DNA of 45,824 nucleotides from JBCDCU01 sp039180865 (lineage in GTDB: Bacteria; Pseudomonadota; Alphaproteobacteria; Rhizobiales; JACESI01): assembly GCA_039180865.1 (NCBI GenBank), contig JBCDCZ010000005.1:1-45824 (forward strand). The letters run 5' to 3'. The notes beneath the pieces were generated by a model. The model had not been told where the DNA came from and ran no database searches. It saw only the letters and a program-made list of their open reading frames with translations. Both the position numbers and the translations under genes were made by a program. Shown piece after piece: positions 33,834-42,356 of this stretch. Every line of letters begins with the position of its first letter. Positions within the stretch are counted from its first letter, which is position 1.

Positions 33834-34475
33834 ATGCTGTTTCGTCGCCGCGTCAAAGAACCCTTATCCAAGCGAGTTTTGGTCGCGCTCTGGCCGCGCC
33901 GCACTTTCTGGCGAAGCATTAAGTATGTGATGCTTCGGGTTCTGCGCCTGACCGCTACGCCGCACGTGATTGCGATGGGCGTTGCGGCCGGGTGCTTTGC
34001 GTCCTTCACACCCTATCTTGGCTGTCATTTTGCAATATCCTTTGCGATCTGCTTCTTCACGCGCGGCAGCTACTTCGCGGCGGCTGCGGGAACTTTCTTC
34101 GGAAATCCGCTGACATTTCCGTTCATCTGGGCCTCTACTCTTGCCGCAGGTCACTTCGTATTGGAGCAGTTCGGCGGAGCTGCACTAGCCGCACCTGAGG
34201 TCCCGGAACTCAGTTTCGATCTTATCGTCAATTCCTTCAGCACGGTCTGGCCGGTTATCAAGACAATGACAATCGGTGCGTTCCCGGTAGGTATTCCGGT
34301 CGCTGTCGTCTGTTACCTGATTGTGCGCGAAATGGCGAAAGCCTATAAGCACTCCCGACTGAAAATGCTGGCTGACAAACAAAAAGAGCTTTGGGCAGCA
34401 CAGATTGAAAAAGAGCTTGCCGAAGAAGACCGTCTTGAGGCGGAACTGGAAGGGCCGGGCGACCGGAACAGATAG
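33834..34475 (+). CDS. DUF2062 membrane protein
   Basis: A 213-residue inner-membrane protein of unknown function. The DUF2062 core covers about residues 25-180: SIKYVMLRVLRLTATPHVIAMGVAAGCFASFTPYLGCHF, then FFGNPLTFPFIWASTLAAGH, with conserved Gly/Pro motifs and three to four membrane helices (about 45-65, 68-90, 95-115, 145-170). A charged C-terminal helix (KAYKHSRLKMLADKQKELW) ends it. It is placed between pyrE and acpS as in other Rhizobiales and overlaps nothing: the acpS start is five bases after its stop, so the two are an operon. Confidence 0.9.
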   Translation: MLFRRRVKEPLSKRVLVALWPRRTFWRSIKYVMLRVLRLTATPHVIAMGVAAGCFASFTPYLGCHFAISFAICFFTRGSYFAAAAGTFFGNPLTFPFIWASTLAAGHFVLEQFGGAALAAPEVPELSFDLIVNSFSTVWPVIKTMTIGAFPVGIPVAVVCYLIVREMAKAYKHSRLKMLADKQKELWAAQIEKELAEEDRLEAELEGPGDRNR

Positions 34476-34480
34476 AAAAT

Positions 34481-34885
34481 ATGATTATTGGTCTCGGGTC
34501 TGATTTGACCGATATTCGAAGGATCGAGCAAACACTTCACCGCTTTGGCGATCGTTTTGTGATGCGGGTCTTCACGGAGATCGAAAGAAAGAAATCGGAC
34601 CGACGCCGCGAACGCGCTGCGTCCTACGCCAAGCGGTTTGCCGCCAAGGAAGCCTGTGCCAAAGCGCTCGGGACGGGTCTGCGCGCAGGCGTGTTCTGGC
34701 GTGACATGGGGGTTGTAAACGCACCGTCCGGCAAGCCGACCATGGCATTAAGCGGTGGAGCCGGGGACCGGCTCAAAATGATGACGCCCGATGGGCATTC
34801 TGCGCTCATTCACGTGACAATCACGGACGATCATCCCTACGCGCAGGCCTTCGTTATCATTGAAGCGATACCTATTATCAAATAA
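34481..34885 (+). CDS. acpS: holo-[acyl-carrier-protein] synthase
   Basis: Moves the 4'-phosphopantetheine arm from CoA onto acyl carrier protein, needed for fatty acid synthesis. The 134-residue protein has both family motifs: GLGSDLTDIRRIEQTL at the N-terminus with the metal-binding Asp, and FAAKEACAKALGTGLR near residue 52 with the catalytic Glu-Ala-x-x-K pattern. GKPTMALSGGA and HVTITDDHPYAQAFVI close the fold. It is five bases after the DUF2062 gene and 63 bases before lepB. Confidence 0.96.
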   Translation: MIIGLGSDLTDIRRIEQTLHRFGDRFVMRVFTEIERKKSDRRRERAASYAKRFAAKEACAKALGTGLRAGVFWRDMGVVNAPSGKPTMALSGGAGDRLKMMTPDGHSALIHVTITDDHPYAQAFVIIEAIPIIK

Positions 34886-34948
34886 CGGACAACAGCCCGC
34901 CTTCCCATTGCCTGTATTCTGCAAGCCCGCTACAAGCGGCGGCATCCA

Positions 34949-35725
34949 ATGACATCGGGACAAAACCGCACAATGGCAAAAGAAACAAAGACCGAAAAAG
35001 AAAGCGGACTTTACGAAACGGTCAAGATTATCATTCAAGCGCTCATTCTCGCCCTGATTTTCCGAACCCTTCTCATTCAACCGTTCAGTATCCCGTCAGG
35101 CTCCATGCTTGGATCTCTTCTGATCGGTGATTACCTGTTCGTTTCGAAATATTCATACGGATACTCGCAATACTCATTCCCGTTTGGCCTTGCCCCCATT
35201 AACGGCCGGATTTGGTCGGCTGAACCAGAGCGTGGCGACATTGCCGTGTTCAAGCTTCCACGTGACAATGCGACAGATTACATCAAACGGGTCGTTGGGT
35301 TGCCGGGCGACACAATTCAAATGGTCGACGGGCATCTGCACATTAACGGGACACCGGTAGAGCGCGAACAGATCGAAGACTTCGTCGATCCGGATAGCGG
35401 CCGCCGCATCAAACAATACCGTGAGACGCTTCCGAACGGGCGAACCTTCCTCACCCTCGACCTCATCGAAAACAGCTTCTCCGACAACACCCAGGTTTAT
35501 ACCGTGCCGGAAGGGCATTATTTTATGATGGGCGATAATCGTGATAACTCGACCGATAGCCGCGTTTTGGGTCAGGTCGGCTACGTTCCGTTGGAAAACT
35601 TCGTCGGACGTGCGGAATTCCTTTTCTTTTCATTGAAAACCGGGACATCGGTCGTCGAGATTTGGAAATGGCCGACGGATCTTCGTTTATCCCGGATCTT
35701 TCGCGGATTGCGCGGAGACCGGTAA
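34949..35725 (+). CDS. lepB: signal peptidase I
   Basis: Cuts signal peptides from exported proteins at the outer face of the inner membrane. The 258-residue protein has one N-terminal membrane helix (IIIQALILALIFRTLLIQPF), the serine box FSIPSGSMLGSLLIGD with nucleophile Ser, and the lysine box DNATDYIKRVVGLPGD with general base Lys. Box E near the C-terminus, GHYFMMGDNRDNSTDSR, is intact. ATG at 34973 is also possible and would drop 8 residues. Its 3' end is close to or overlaps the rnc start region, as in the usual lepB - rnc - era order. Confidence 0.96.
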   Translation: MTSGQNRTMAKETKTEKESGLYETVKIIIQALILALIFRTLLIQPFSIPSGSMLGSLLIGDYLFVSKYSYGYSQYSFPFGLAPINGRIWSAEPERGDIAVFKLPRDNATDYIKRVVGLPGDTIQMVDGHLHINGTPVEREQIEDFVDPDSGRRIKQYRETLPNGRTFLTLDLIENSFSDNTQVYTVPEGHYFMMGDNRDNSTDSRVLGQVGYVPLENFVGRAEFLFFSLKTGTSVVEIWKWPTDLRLSRIFRGLRGDR

Positions 35726-35730
35726 AGTCA

Positions 35731-36456
35731 GTGTCCGGCGAGAAACGCAGCTACTCTGAATTTGAAGCGGTGTTGGGGCATCGCTTCCAGAACACCGAAC
35801 TCCTCACAGAGGCGCTGACACACCGATCAGCGCTAAGCGGGCACATTTCATCTGCACAAGGCTCCTACCAACGGCTTGAGTTTCTCGGCGACAGGGTTCT
35901 TGCACTCATTATTGCCGAAATGCTTCACAGCGCCTTTCCCTCAGCCGAAGAGGGAGAACTTGCAAGACGGCTCACTGGTCTCGTCAGAAACGAAACCTGT
36001 GCGGATGTCGCCCGATCCTGCCGAATCGGCAGTTATCTGAGGCTCGGAGAAGGCGAAAAGCAGGCTGGCGGGCGCGAAAACGACGCTATTTTGGGCGACG
36101 CTTGCGAGGCCGTGATTGCTGCGATCTATCTCGATGGTGGTCTGGACGCTGCCCGCCGCTTCATCGAGCGCAACTGGAAGGACCGCATGTTATCCTGGTC
36201 GAAGCCGCTACGAGACCCGAAAACAACCTTGCAGGAATGGGCACACAGCCTGAGGCTCCCGACGCCCGTCTACAGCGAGGTTGCGCGCAGCGGACCGGAT
36301 CACGCCTTGAACTTCGTGATGGAAGTATCTGTGGAAGGGTATCCGCCTTCAACGGGCAAAGGGGGTTCCAAACGCATCGCACAGCAACGCGCGGCCTCAA
36401 CGATGCTCGTGCGAGAGGGGGTCTGGGATCACGATGAAGAAGGCGGCGATGTCTGA
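35731..36456 (+). CDS. rnc: ribonuclease III
   Basis: Cuts double-stranded RNA in rRNA and mRNA processing. The 241-residue protein has the catalytic signature YQRLEFLGDRVLALIIAE, and GDACEAVIAAIYLDGG with the second set of acidic residues. A C-terminal dsRNA-binding domain follows (DPKTTLQEWAHSLRLPTPVY, then GKGGSKRIAQQRAASTML). Upstream in-frame starts at 35662 (TTG) and 35668 (ATG) would overlap lepB by about 60 bases; I prefer GTG at 35731, just 6 bases after lepB, because family similarity begins at once (SEFEAVLGHRFQNTELLTEA). The ribosome site is weak for all choices. Overlaps the era start by 8 bases. Confidence 0.94.
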   Translation: MSGEKRSYSEFEAVLGHRFQNTELLTEALTHRSALSGHISSAQGSYQRLEFLGDRVLALIIAEMLHSAFPSAEEGELARRLTGLVRNETCADVARSCRIGSYLRLGEGEKQAGGRENDAILGDACEAVIAAIYLDGGLDAARRFIERNWKDRMLSWSKPLRDPKTTLQEWAHSLRLPTPVYSEVARSGPDHALNFVMEVSVEGYPPSTGKGGSKRIAQQRAASTMLVREGVWDHDEEGGDV

Positions 36457-37360
36457 CGAAACCATGGATAGCCGCGCTGGGTTCGTTGCGCTCATTGGTG
36501 CACCGAATGCTGGCAAGTCGACACTCATGAATCATCTGGTTGGCGGCAAGGTTTCGATTGTCTCCCACAAAGTACAGACCACCCGTGCGCTCATTCGCGG
36601 TATTGTTGTACACGAAGGATCGCAACTGGTGTTCGTTGACACGCCCGGTATTTTCAAACCCGCGCGCAGGCTCGATCGGGCGATGGTCGGGACGGCATGG
36701 GACGGTGCGTCGGATTCAGATGTTGTCGTTCTTCTGATCGATGCCCAGAAAGGGCTGAGCGACGATCTCGACCGGATCTTTGAAGGTCTCCAGGATCGCA
36801 AACGTACGACCGTACTTGCGCTCAACAAGATCGATCTGGTCCGCCGGGAACATCTCCTCGACCTTACCGCAAAGGCTTCAGAGAAAGCAGACTTTCAGCG
36901 CACTTTCATGATCTCCGCCAGTACCGGAAGCGGGTGCGCGGATCTTTTGGATTTCTTGGCAGAAACCATGCCTGGAGGCCCATTCCTTTACCCGGAAGAC
37001 CAGATGTCGGACCTGCCGCTCCGCCAACTCGCTGCTGAGATTACGCGCGAAAAGCTCTATGAACGCCTTCATCAGGAACTGCCTTACGCCTCAACCGTTG
37101 AAACCGAAGCCTGGAAAGACTTGAAAAGCGGAGATGTCAGGATCGAACAAACGATCTATGTCGCCCGCGATAGTCAGAAGAAAATCGTACTCGGCAAAGG
37201 CGGCGCAACAATCAAGGCGATATCAGCGTCTGCAAGACGCGAACTCGCGGACATGCTGGAACGAAACGTCCACCTCTTTTTATTCGTCAAAGTGCGAGAG
37301 CGCTGGCTCGATGATCCCGAACGCTACCGCAATATGGGTCTGGATTTTCCCGGCGATTGA
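36449..37360 (+). CDS. era: GTPase Era (16S rRNA maturation)
   Basis: A GTPase that binds the 3' end of 16S rRNA and helps 30S assembly. The 303-residue protein has G1 GAPNAGKSTLMNHL, G3 VDTPGIF, G4 LNKIDLV and a type 2 KH domain at the C-terminus (VLGKGGATIKAISASARREL). The chosen ATG at 36449 overlaps the rnc stop and has AGAAGG 5-6 bases upstream; an ATG at 36434 would add five residues. Coupling to rnc is usual, as both work on rRNA. The final FPGD-stop forms half of an inverted repeat with the end of the opposing gene. Confidence 0.97.
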   Translation: MSDETMDSRAGFVALIGAPNAGKSTLMNHLVGGKVSIVSHKVQTTRALIRGIVVHEGSQLVFVDTPGIFKPARRLDRAMVGTAWDGASDSDVVVLLIDAQKGLSDDLDRIFEGLQDRKRTTVLALNKIDLVRREHLLDLTAKASEKADFQRTFMISASTGSGCADLLDFLAETMPGGPFLYPEDQMSDLPLRQLAAEITREKLYERLHQELPYASTVETEAWKDLKSGDVRIEQTIYVARDSQKKIVLGKGGATIKAISASARRELADMLERNVHLFLFVKVRERWLDDPERYRNMGLDFPGD

Positions 37361-37385
37361 AAAAACGAACGCGCTCTAATCGCCG
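37351..37385. repeat. inverted repeat joining the ends of era and the MBL-fold gene
   Basis: CGGCGATT (37351-37358) and AATCGCCG (37378-37385) form an 8-base stem over a 19-base loop. It arises because both convergent genes end in the same codons for Gly-Asp before the stop. No T-run follows on either strand. Confidence 0.4.
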
Positions 37386-38233
37386 AAAATGCCAAAGTAT
37401 GTCTGCGGTTGAAGGACCATAACGGTAGCCGTTGCCGGGAGCGTGTTGAGCGAAAGGGTAATTGACGTATCTTTCTTCACCTCAACGGCAAAACCCTCTT
37501 TGACACCGGCAAGAAACCGTTGAAGCGAGTATTCGCCGAACCAATGCATCGGCAAAATCACGCTCGCATTGAGGCGTTTCACGATCTTTGTCATATCCGC
37601 AACGTTCAATGTATAGCCGCCATCAACCGGAACCATTAACACATCAAGACGACCGATCTTCGCATAGTGTTCGTCAGTCAACAGATGATGCAGATGACCA
37701 AGGTGGCCGATGCAGAGCCCGCCCATCTCAAAAATGAAGATTGAATTCCCGTTTTCTTCAAATCCCGAATAGGTGGAATTGATGTCGGTCGTCACATTGC
37801 GAATAATCGTTTCGCCAATTTGAACGTGGTGCGAGGCTGGCGCACCATTCTCACCCCAACCTTTGAGGACATAGGGAATGCGCGGATCGGGATTGGGCGT
37901 CCAATGGGTCGAGTGGGCATGGTTCATAGTGACGACATCCGGGACCTTTCCAGGTCCTGCATTGCCGGCAAAATCGGTGGCAGCCACAAGCCCGGTCGCA
38001 TCTTCAACCCGGAAGGTTGAATGACCGACATAGGTAATTGCGACTTCAAAGGGTTGAAGTCCGCTGGAGCTCGCAGGTGTTGCGGCAGCCCTGATGACAC
38101 CGCCACGTTGAGCTACGGCCTGACACAGGCTGAGCGGCGTTTCCCGTGCTTCGGCGGGCGGAGGCGTTGATTGTGAAAAAGCATGGCTGTTAAAGGCAAA
38201 TAAAAGGCATAGTCCCAAAAGTATGCGTCGCAT
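37376..38233 (-). CDS. secreted metallo-beta-lactamase-fold protein with altered metal motif
   Basis: A 285-residue UlaG-like MBL-fold protein. The signal peptide is clear (MRRILLGLCLLFAFNSHAFSQS), with AAGGAAA before the ATG at 38233; upstream in-frame starts would precede this signal, so they are rejected. The fold shows VAITYVGHSTFRVED near residue 55 and GLCIGHLGHLHHLL and LPMHWFGEYS later. The normal HxHxDH motif reads MNHAHSTHW, so the Asp that binds the second metal is Thr. This may mean one metal or no hydrolase activity. The gene sits on the opposite strand inside the conserved era - recO order, which suggests a later insertion. Substrate unknown; periplasmic location is inferred from the signal peptide. 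Confidence 0.85.
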   Translation of the reverse strand: MRRILLGLCLLFAFNSHAFSQSTPPPAEARETPLSLCQAVAQRGGVIRAAATPASSSGLQPFEVAITYVGHSTFRVEDATGLVAATDFAGNAGPGKVPDVVTMNHAHSTHWTPNPDPRIPYVLKGWGENGAPASHHVQIGETIIRNVTTDINSTYSGFEENGNSIFIFEMGGLCIGHLGHLHHLLTDEHYAKIGRLDVLMVPVDGGYTLNVADMTKIVKRLNASVILPMHWFGEYSLQRFLAGVKEGFAVEVKKDTSITLSLNTLPATATVMVLQPQTYFGIFGD

Positions 38234-38308
38234 CGGCTTTCCTTTTTTGCTGTAGAAGCTTGCAAGTCTGACTTTGGTCCGGCGGCGATGCAACATATAA
38301 ATAGCCGC

Positions 38309-39049
38309 ATGGAATGGACCGAAGAAGCACTGATCCTTGGAACGCGCCGCCATGGCGAGTCGAGCGTCATACTCGAGGTCATGACGAAAGAACGCGGCCG
38401 CCATCTGGGACTGGTCCGGGGCGGGCGCTCGAAACGTCTGCAGCCGTCGCTTCAACCCGGTAACCGGGCTTTGCTCACGTGGCGCGCGCGTCTGTCCGAT
38501 CATCTTGGCGTTTTCACGATTGAACCGCTCGAAATGCGCGCTGCGCATTTAATGGAAACGTCAATCGGTCTTTATGCGGTGCAATTGGTCGCGTCTCATT
38601 TGCGGCTTTTGCCCGAGCGCGATCCGCATCCGGGCCTCGCCGAAGCCGCAGAGATCATTCTGTCCCATGTTGATGATCCGCCGATCATGGCAGCCCTCAT
38701 CATCCGTTTTGAACTCGCCGTTCTGGAAGATCTCGGTTTTGGCCTCGATCTGAAACGGTGCGCAGTCACCAATCGGTCGGAAGCGCTGGCCTTCGTCTCG
38801 CCCAAAAGCGGGCGGGCGGTGACGGAAGAAGGAGCAGGGCCATACAAGAACAAACTCCTCGCTCTCCCGCAGTTTCTGACAGGCGTTGCAAACGAAATTG
38901 CAGGCGAAGATCTCCGGCAAGGATTTGAACTCTCTGGTTTCTTCTTGTCCCGGCATATATTCGAGCCAAGAAATCTGGCGGCACCCCATGCCCGCGACAC
39001 GCTGATCCGTCGCGTGCTTGAAGGGATGGAGGTCACAAAAAGCCCGTAA
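38309..39049 (+). CDS. recO: DNA repair protein RecO
   Basis: Helps RecR and RecF load RecA on gapped DNA. The 246-residue protein has the RecO N-terminal OB fold (MEWTEEALILGTRRHGESSVILEVMT, GLVRGGRSKRLQPSLQPGN) and a helical C-terminal domain (AALIIRFELAVLEDLGFGLDLKRC). The ATG at 38309 gives the usual family start MEW; the frame is open to 38288 with a further possible start. The gene is divergent from the MBL-fold gene (75 bases between the starts), so the shared region must hold both promoters. The other members of the conserved block, era and parC, flank it. Confidence 0.95.
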   Translation: MEWTEEALILGTRRHGESSVILEVMTKERGRHLGLVRGGRSKRLQPSLQPGNRALLTWRARLSDHLGVFTIEPLEMRAAHLMETSIGLYAVQLVASHLRLLPERDPHPGLAEAAEIILSHVDDPPIMAALIIRFELAVLEDLGFGLDLKRCAVTNRSEALAFVSPKSGRAVTEEGAGPYKNKLLALPQFLTGVANEIAGEDLRQGFELSGFFLSRHIFEPRNLAAPHARDTLIRRVLEGMEVTKSP

Positions 39050-39087
39050 AGCCGCCAAAAAATGTGGATGAGACAGCCAAATAATCG

Positions 39088-39102
39088 CCCAAGTCACTTG
39101 GG
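39088..39102. repeat. 15-base perfect palindrome between recO and parC
   Basis: CCCAAG-TCA-CTTGGG, 41 bases before the parC start. No T-run follows, so it is not a classic terminator. It could be an operator or a short mRNA hairpin near the parC leader. Confidence 0.35.
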
Positions 39103-39142
39103 TATTGAGGCCAACCCGCGAAGCACGTAGCTCTATTGGATT

Positions 39143-41446
39143 ATGGGAAAAGCAGCACCACCGCCAGGCCCCGGCGACGATGAAGAGGGCATTGAACCGA
39201 TCAATCTGCGCTCCGCATTAGAGGAGCGCTACCTCGCATATGCGCTCTCGACCATCATGCACCGGGCGCTTCCGGACGTTCGGGATGGATTAAAACCCGT
39301 TCACCGTCGGATCCTTCACGCCATGCGCGAACTCAAGCTTGATCCGGGATCGGGCTTCAAGAAATCCGCAAGGGTCGTTGGCGACGTCATCGGTAAGTTC
39401 CATCCGCATGGCGATCAGTCCGTATATGATGCGCTTGTAAGGCTCGCTCAGGATTTTGCGGTTCGCTATCCGCTGGTCGACGGGCAGGGGAACTTCGGCA
39501 ATATCGACGGCGATAATGCTGCCGCCATGCGGTACACCGAAGCCCGCATGACCGAGGTTGCACGACTGCTCCTTCAGGGAATTGACGAAGACGCTGTCGA
39601 TTTCCGGGAAACATATGACGGCGAAGAAGAAGAGCCCATCGTTCTTCCCGCCAATTTCCCGAACCTTCTTGCAAATGGTTCAAGCGGGATCGCTGTTGGT
39701 ATGGCAACCAACATTCCGCCGCATAACGCGGCAGAACTATGCGACGCCGCAATCCATCTGATCAAACATCCAAATGCCAGTGTCGAGAAACTGGTCGATT
39801 TCGTGCCGGGACCGGATTTCCCGACTGGCGGCACTTGCGTTGAGGATCGCGCCGCGATCATTGAAGCCTATCGGACCGGGCGCGGGGGTTTCCGTGTAAG
39901 AGCGCGATATCATAGGGAAGAAACCGGACGCGGCGGCTACCAGATCGTCGTCACGGAGATACCGTATCAGGTTCAAAAATCGCGGCTGATCGAAAAGATC
40001 GCCGAACTTCTGACGGCGCGTAAACTTCCGCTCTTAGGAGACGTCAGGGATGAATCAGCGGAAGATATCCGGGTTGTCCTGGAGCCGAAAAGCAGGACCG
40101 TCGATCCGGAACTCCTGATGGAGTCGCTCTTCAAGCTGACAGATCTTGAAAGCCGCATATCACTCAATATGAATGTGCTTTCGCGCGGAAAAGTCCCGAA
40201 TGTTCTCGGCCTCCGCGAAGTCTTGAAGGAGTGGCTCGAGCACCGGCAGATCGTCCTTCAGCGCAGGTCGAAGTTCCGCCTTAACAAGATCAACAATCGT
40301 CTCGAAGTTCTCGAAGGCTATCTGATCGCCTTCCTCAACATCGACGAAGTGATCCGCATCATTCGTCACGAGGAGGAGCCGAAATCCGAGCTGATGCAAC
40401 GGTTTGAACTCACCGACCGGCAGGCGGAAGCCATCTTAAATATGAGGCTCCGCTCGCTCGCCAAGCTCGAAGAAATCGAGATCCGCGGAGAGCACGATAA
40501 GCTGACGGCAGAAAAGGCCGAACTCACCGCCTTGCTCGCATCAGACGACCTTCAGTGGAAGAAGATTTCTGAAGAGCTTCGTGAAGTGCGCAAGACCTTC
40601 GGCCCCGACACGGAACTCGGGCGCAGGCGGACAGATTTTGCGACCGCCCGTGAAATCGATGTCGAAGAAATCCAGCAGGCGATGATTGAGCGGGAACCCG
40701 TGACTGTCGTTGTCTCTGAAAAGGGCTGGATCCGTGCGCTCAAAGGCCATCTCGCCGAGACAAAGGGACTGCAATTCAAGGACGGTGACCGGCTTAAAGC
40801 TGCAATCCACGCCCAGACGACCGACAAGATCATGGTCTTCACGACGTCCGGAAAGGTCTACACGCTTGCCGCCGACAAACTACCAGGCGGGCGTGGACAT
40901 GGTGATCCACTCAGGATCATGGTCGACATGGAAAACGATCAGGATATCGTCTCCGTTTTCGTCCATCAGCCGGACCGCATGTTGCTCGTCGCCTCAGCCG
41001 AGGGCAGGGGCTTCCGGGTGAATGAAAAGGATATCGTCGCCACAACCCGAAAAGGGCGTCAGGTTCTGAACGTCAAAGGCAAGGACGAAGCTTATCTTTG
41101 TGTGCCTGCCACCGGCGATCACATCGCGGTTGTCGGCAAGAACCGCAAGCTTCTGGTCTTTGCAGCAGAGCAATGTCCGGAAATGGGTCGAGGGCAGGGT
41201 GTCCGATTACAGAAATACAAGGATGGCGGTCTTTCGGATGTGAAAGTGTTCACTGAGAGCGACGGACTTTCCTGGATGGATAGCGCCGGGCGCCGCTATG
41301 AGCGCTCGTTATCGGACCTCAAGGAATGGCACGGCGAACGCGGACAGGCAGGACGCCTTCCGCCCACCGGCTTTCCAAAAACGAACAGGTTTGGCGGCGC
41401 GGTCTTCCCGGGCGAAGTGCCGGACACCGTCACCGAAGGGGAATAA
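39143..41446 (+). CDS. parC: DNA topoisomerase IV subunit A
   Basis: The DNA-cutting subunit that with ParE separates linked daughter chromosomes. The 767-residue protein has the type IIA topoisomerase core: MHRALPDVRDGLKPVHRRIL near residue 40, SARVVGDVIGKFHPHGDQSVYDALVRLAQ, and the catalytic tyrosine in AAMRYTEARM near 130. A C-terminal beta-propeller region follows from about residue 510 (KGWIRALKGHL, GKVYTLAADKLPGGRGHGDP). The helix around GKFHPHGDQSVYDA is the usual quinolone-resistance region (Asp and Tyr present where many species carry Ser or Glu). The last 17 bases overlap the end of the EamA gene on the other strand. Confidence 0.97.
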   Translation: MGKAAPPPGPGDDEEGIEPINLRSALEERYLAYALSTIMHRALPDVRDGLKPVHRRILHAMRELKLDPGSGFKKSARVVGDVIGKFHPHGDQSVYDALVRLAQDFAVRYPLVDGQGNFGNIDGDNAAAMRYTEARMTEVARLLLQGIDEDAVDFRETYDGEEEEPIVLPANFPNLLANGSSGIAVGMATNIPPHNAAELCDAAIHLIKHPNASVEKLVDFVPGPDFPTGGTCVEDRAAIIEAYRTGRGGFRVRARYHREETGRGGYQIVVTEIPYQVQKSRLIEKIAELLTARKLPLLGDVRDESAEDIRVVLEPKSRTVDPELLMESLFKLTDLESRISLNMNVLSRGKVPNVLGLREVLKEWLEHRQIVLQRRSKFRLNKINNRLEVLEGYLIAFLNIDEVIRIIRHEEEPKSELMQRFELTDRQAEAILNMRLRSLAKLEEIEIRGEHDKLTAEKAELTALLASDDLQWKKISEELREVRKTFGPDTELGRRRTDFATAREIDVEEIQQAMIEREPVTVVVSEKGWIRALKGHLAETKGLQFKDGDRLKAAIHAQTTDKIMVFTTSGKVYTLAADKLPGGRGHGDPLRIMVDMENDQDIVSVFVHQPDRMLLVASAEGRGFRVNEKDIVATTRKGRQVLNVKGKDEAYLCVPATGDHIAVVGKNRKLLVFAAEQCPEMGRGQGVRLQKYKDGGLSDVKVFTESDGLSWMDSAGRRYERSLSDLKEWHGERGQAGRLPPTGFPKTNRFGGAVFPGEVPDTVTEGE

Positions 41447-42329
41447 GGCCGCGCTTCTGCCTTTGCATCTGAATGATGCTGTGCGCCGAAATCGCCATCA
41501 CAATGATCACGCCGCCAAGCAGCGTATTGGGTGATGGCGTCTCCGCAAAGATCGCCCAGACAAGCAGAGGCGCGAAGACGGTTTCCAGTAAAAAGAAGAG
41601 GGTAACCTCAGGACCGGATATGAACCGGGGCGCCAGGGCAAGGAGCGCCATCGCAACGGGCGCAAAAAAGACAACGTTGATGAGCAGAAATTCAGGGGCG
41701 CCAAGCGTTATGCCGCCTGACAGAATAAGCGGCGTTGCAACGATAAAAGCAAACACGCCCGAAAATGCCGGCGCAAAAACGAGGTTCTTGCCGGATCGCC
41801 GCGCGTAAAGCATCTCGCACGCAAGCATCAGCGCACAGATGAGGGCCGCAAGATTACCAAACAGATGTTTCGTATCGTGCAGCAGGAAATCATTGACCGT
41901 AATGATCAAGATCCCGAGCAACGCGAAACCGGCAGCAAGCCAGGTGATGAACGGATGCTTTTCGCCATAGAAAATCCGCGCGATCAAAAGTGCGAAGAGG
42001 GAACTGAACGCAGTGATGAAGACGAGATTGGCGGTGGTTGTATAGAAGATACCGTGCACAAAACTGATTGTCGCAACTGTGTGAAAAAGCGCGAAAATGA
42101 TCGTCGGCCGACCATGGAAAAGCTTCGCGTCTTTGAAACCGCGCGCCTGCAGGATCTGCGAGAACACAAAGAAAAGAACGAGCACGACCGGCCCGCGAAT
42201 GAAGAGGACCGTCCAGGGATCAGTCTCCGCCAATTTGATCAGCGGTATATCGCAGGCGAGCAGAAGCCCCCCGCTTGCAGCAGCAAGCACGCCTCGTTTT
42301 TGATCAGTCGGAAGTGCAGTCGAGCCCAT
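41430..42329 (-). CDS. EamA-family (DMT) transporter
   Basis: A 299-residue inner-membrane exporter with ten predicted helices in two EamA repeats (about residues 12-145 and 158-290). The first repeat begins GVLAAASGGLLLACDIPLIKLAE, the second AALICALMLACEMLYARRSG, and the last helices hold LGGVIIVMAISAHSIIQM. DMT proteins export amino acids, sugars or metabolites; the substrate is not evident. AAGGATC precedes the ATG closely. It is the last gene of the hemB - RDD - bpt - EamA series, 27 bases after bpt, and its tail overlaps the parC tail on the other strand. Confidence 0.92.
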   Translation of the reverse strand: MGSTALPTDQKRGVLAAASGGLLLACDIPLIKLAETDPWTVLFIRGPVVLVLFFVFSQILQARGFKDAKLFHGRPTIIFALFHTVATISFVHGIFYTTTANLVFITAFSSLFALLIARIFYGEKHPFITWLAAGFALLGILIITVNDFLLHDTKHLFGNLAALICALMLACEMLYARRSGKNLVFAPAFSGVFAFIVATPLILSGGITLGAPEFLLINVVFFAPVAMALLALAPRFISGPEVTLFFLLETVFAPLLVWAIFAETPSPNTLLGGVIIVMAISAHSIIQMQRQKRGLIPLR

Positions 42330-42356
42330 GAAGGATCCTTGCGAGCGCAGGAGCGC

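Noticed and set aside
37376..38548. 390-codon form of the MBL-fold gene
   Set aside because: The upstream part is out of family, overlaps the recO start, and the signal peptide begins at 38233 behind a good ribosome site.
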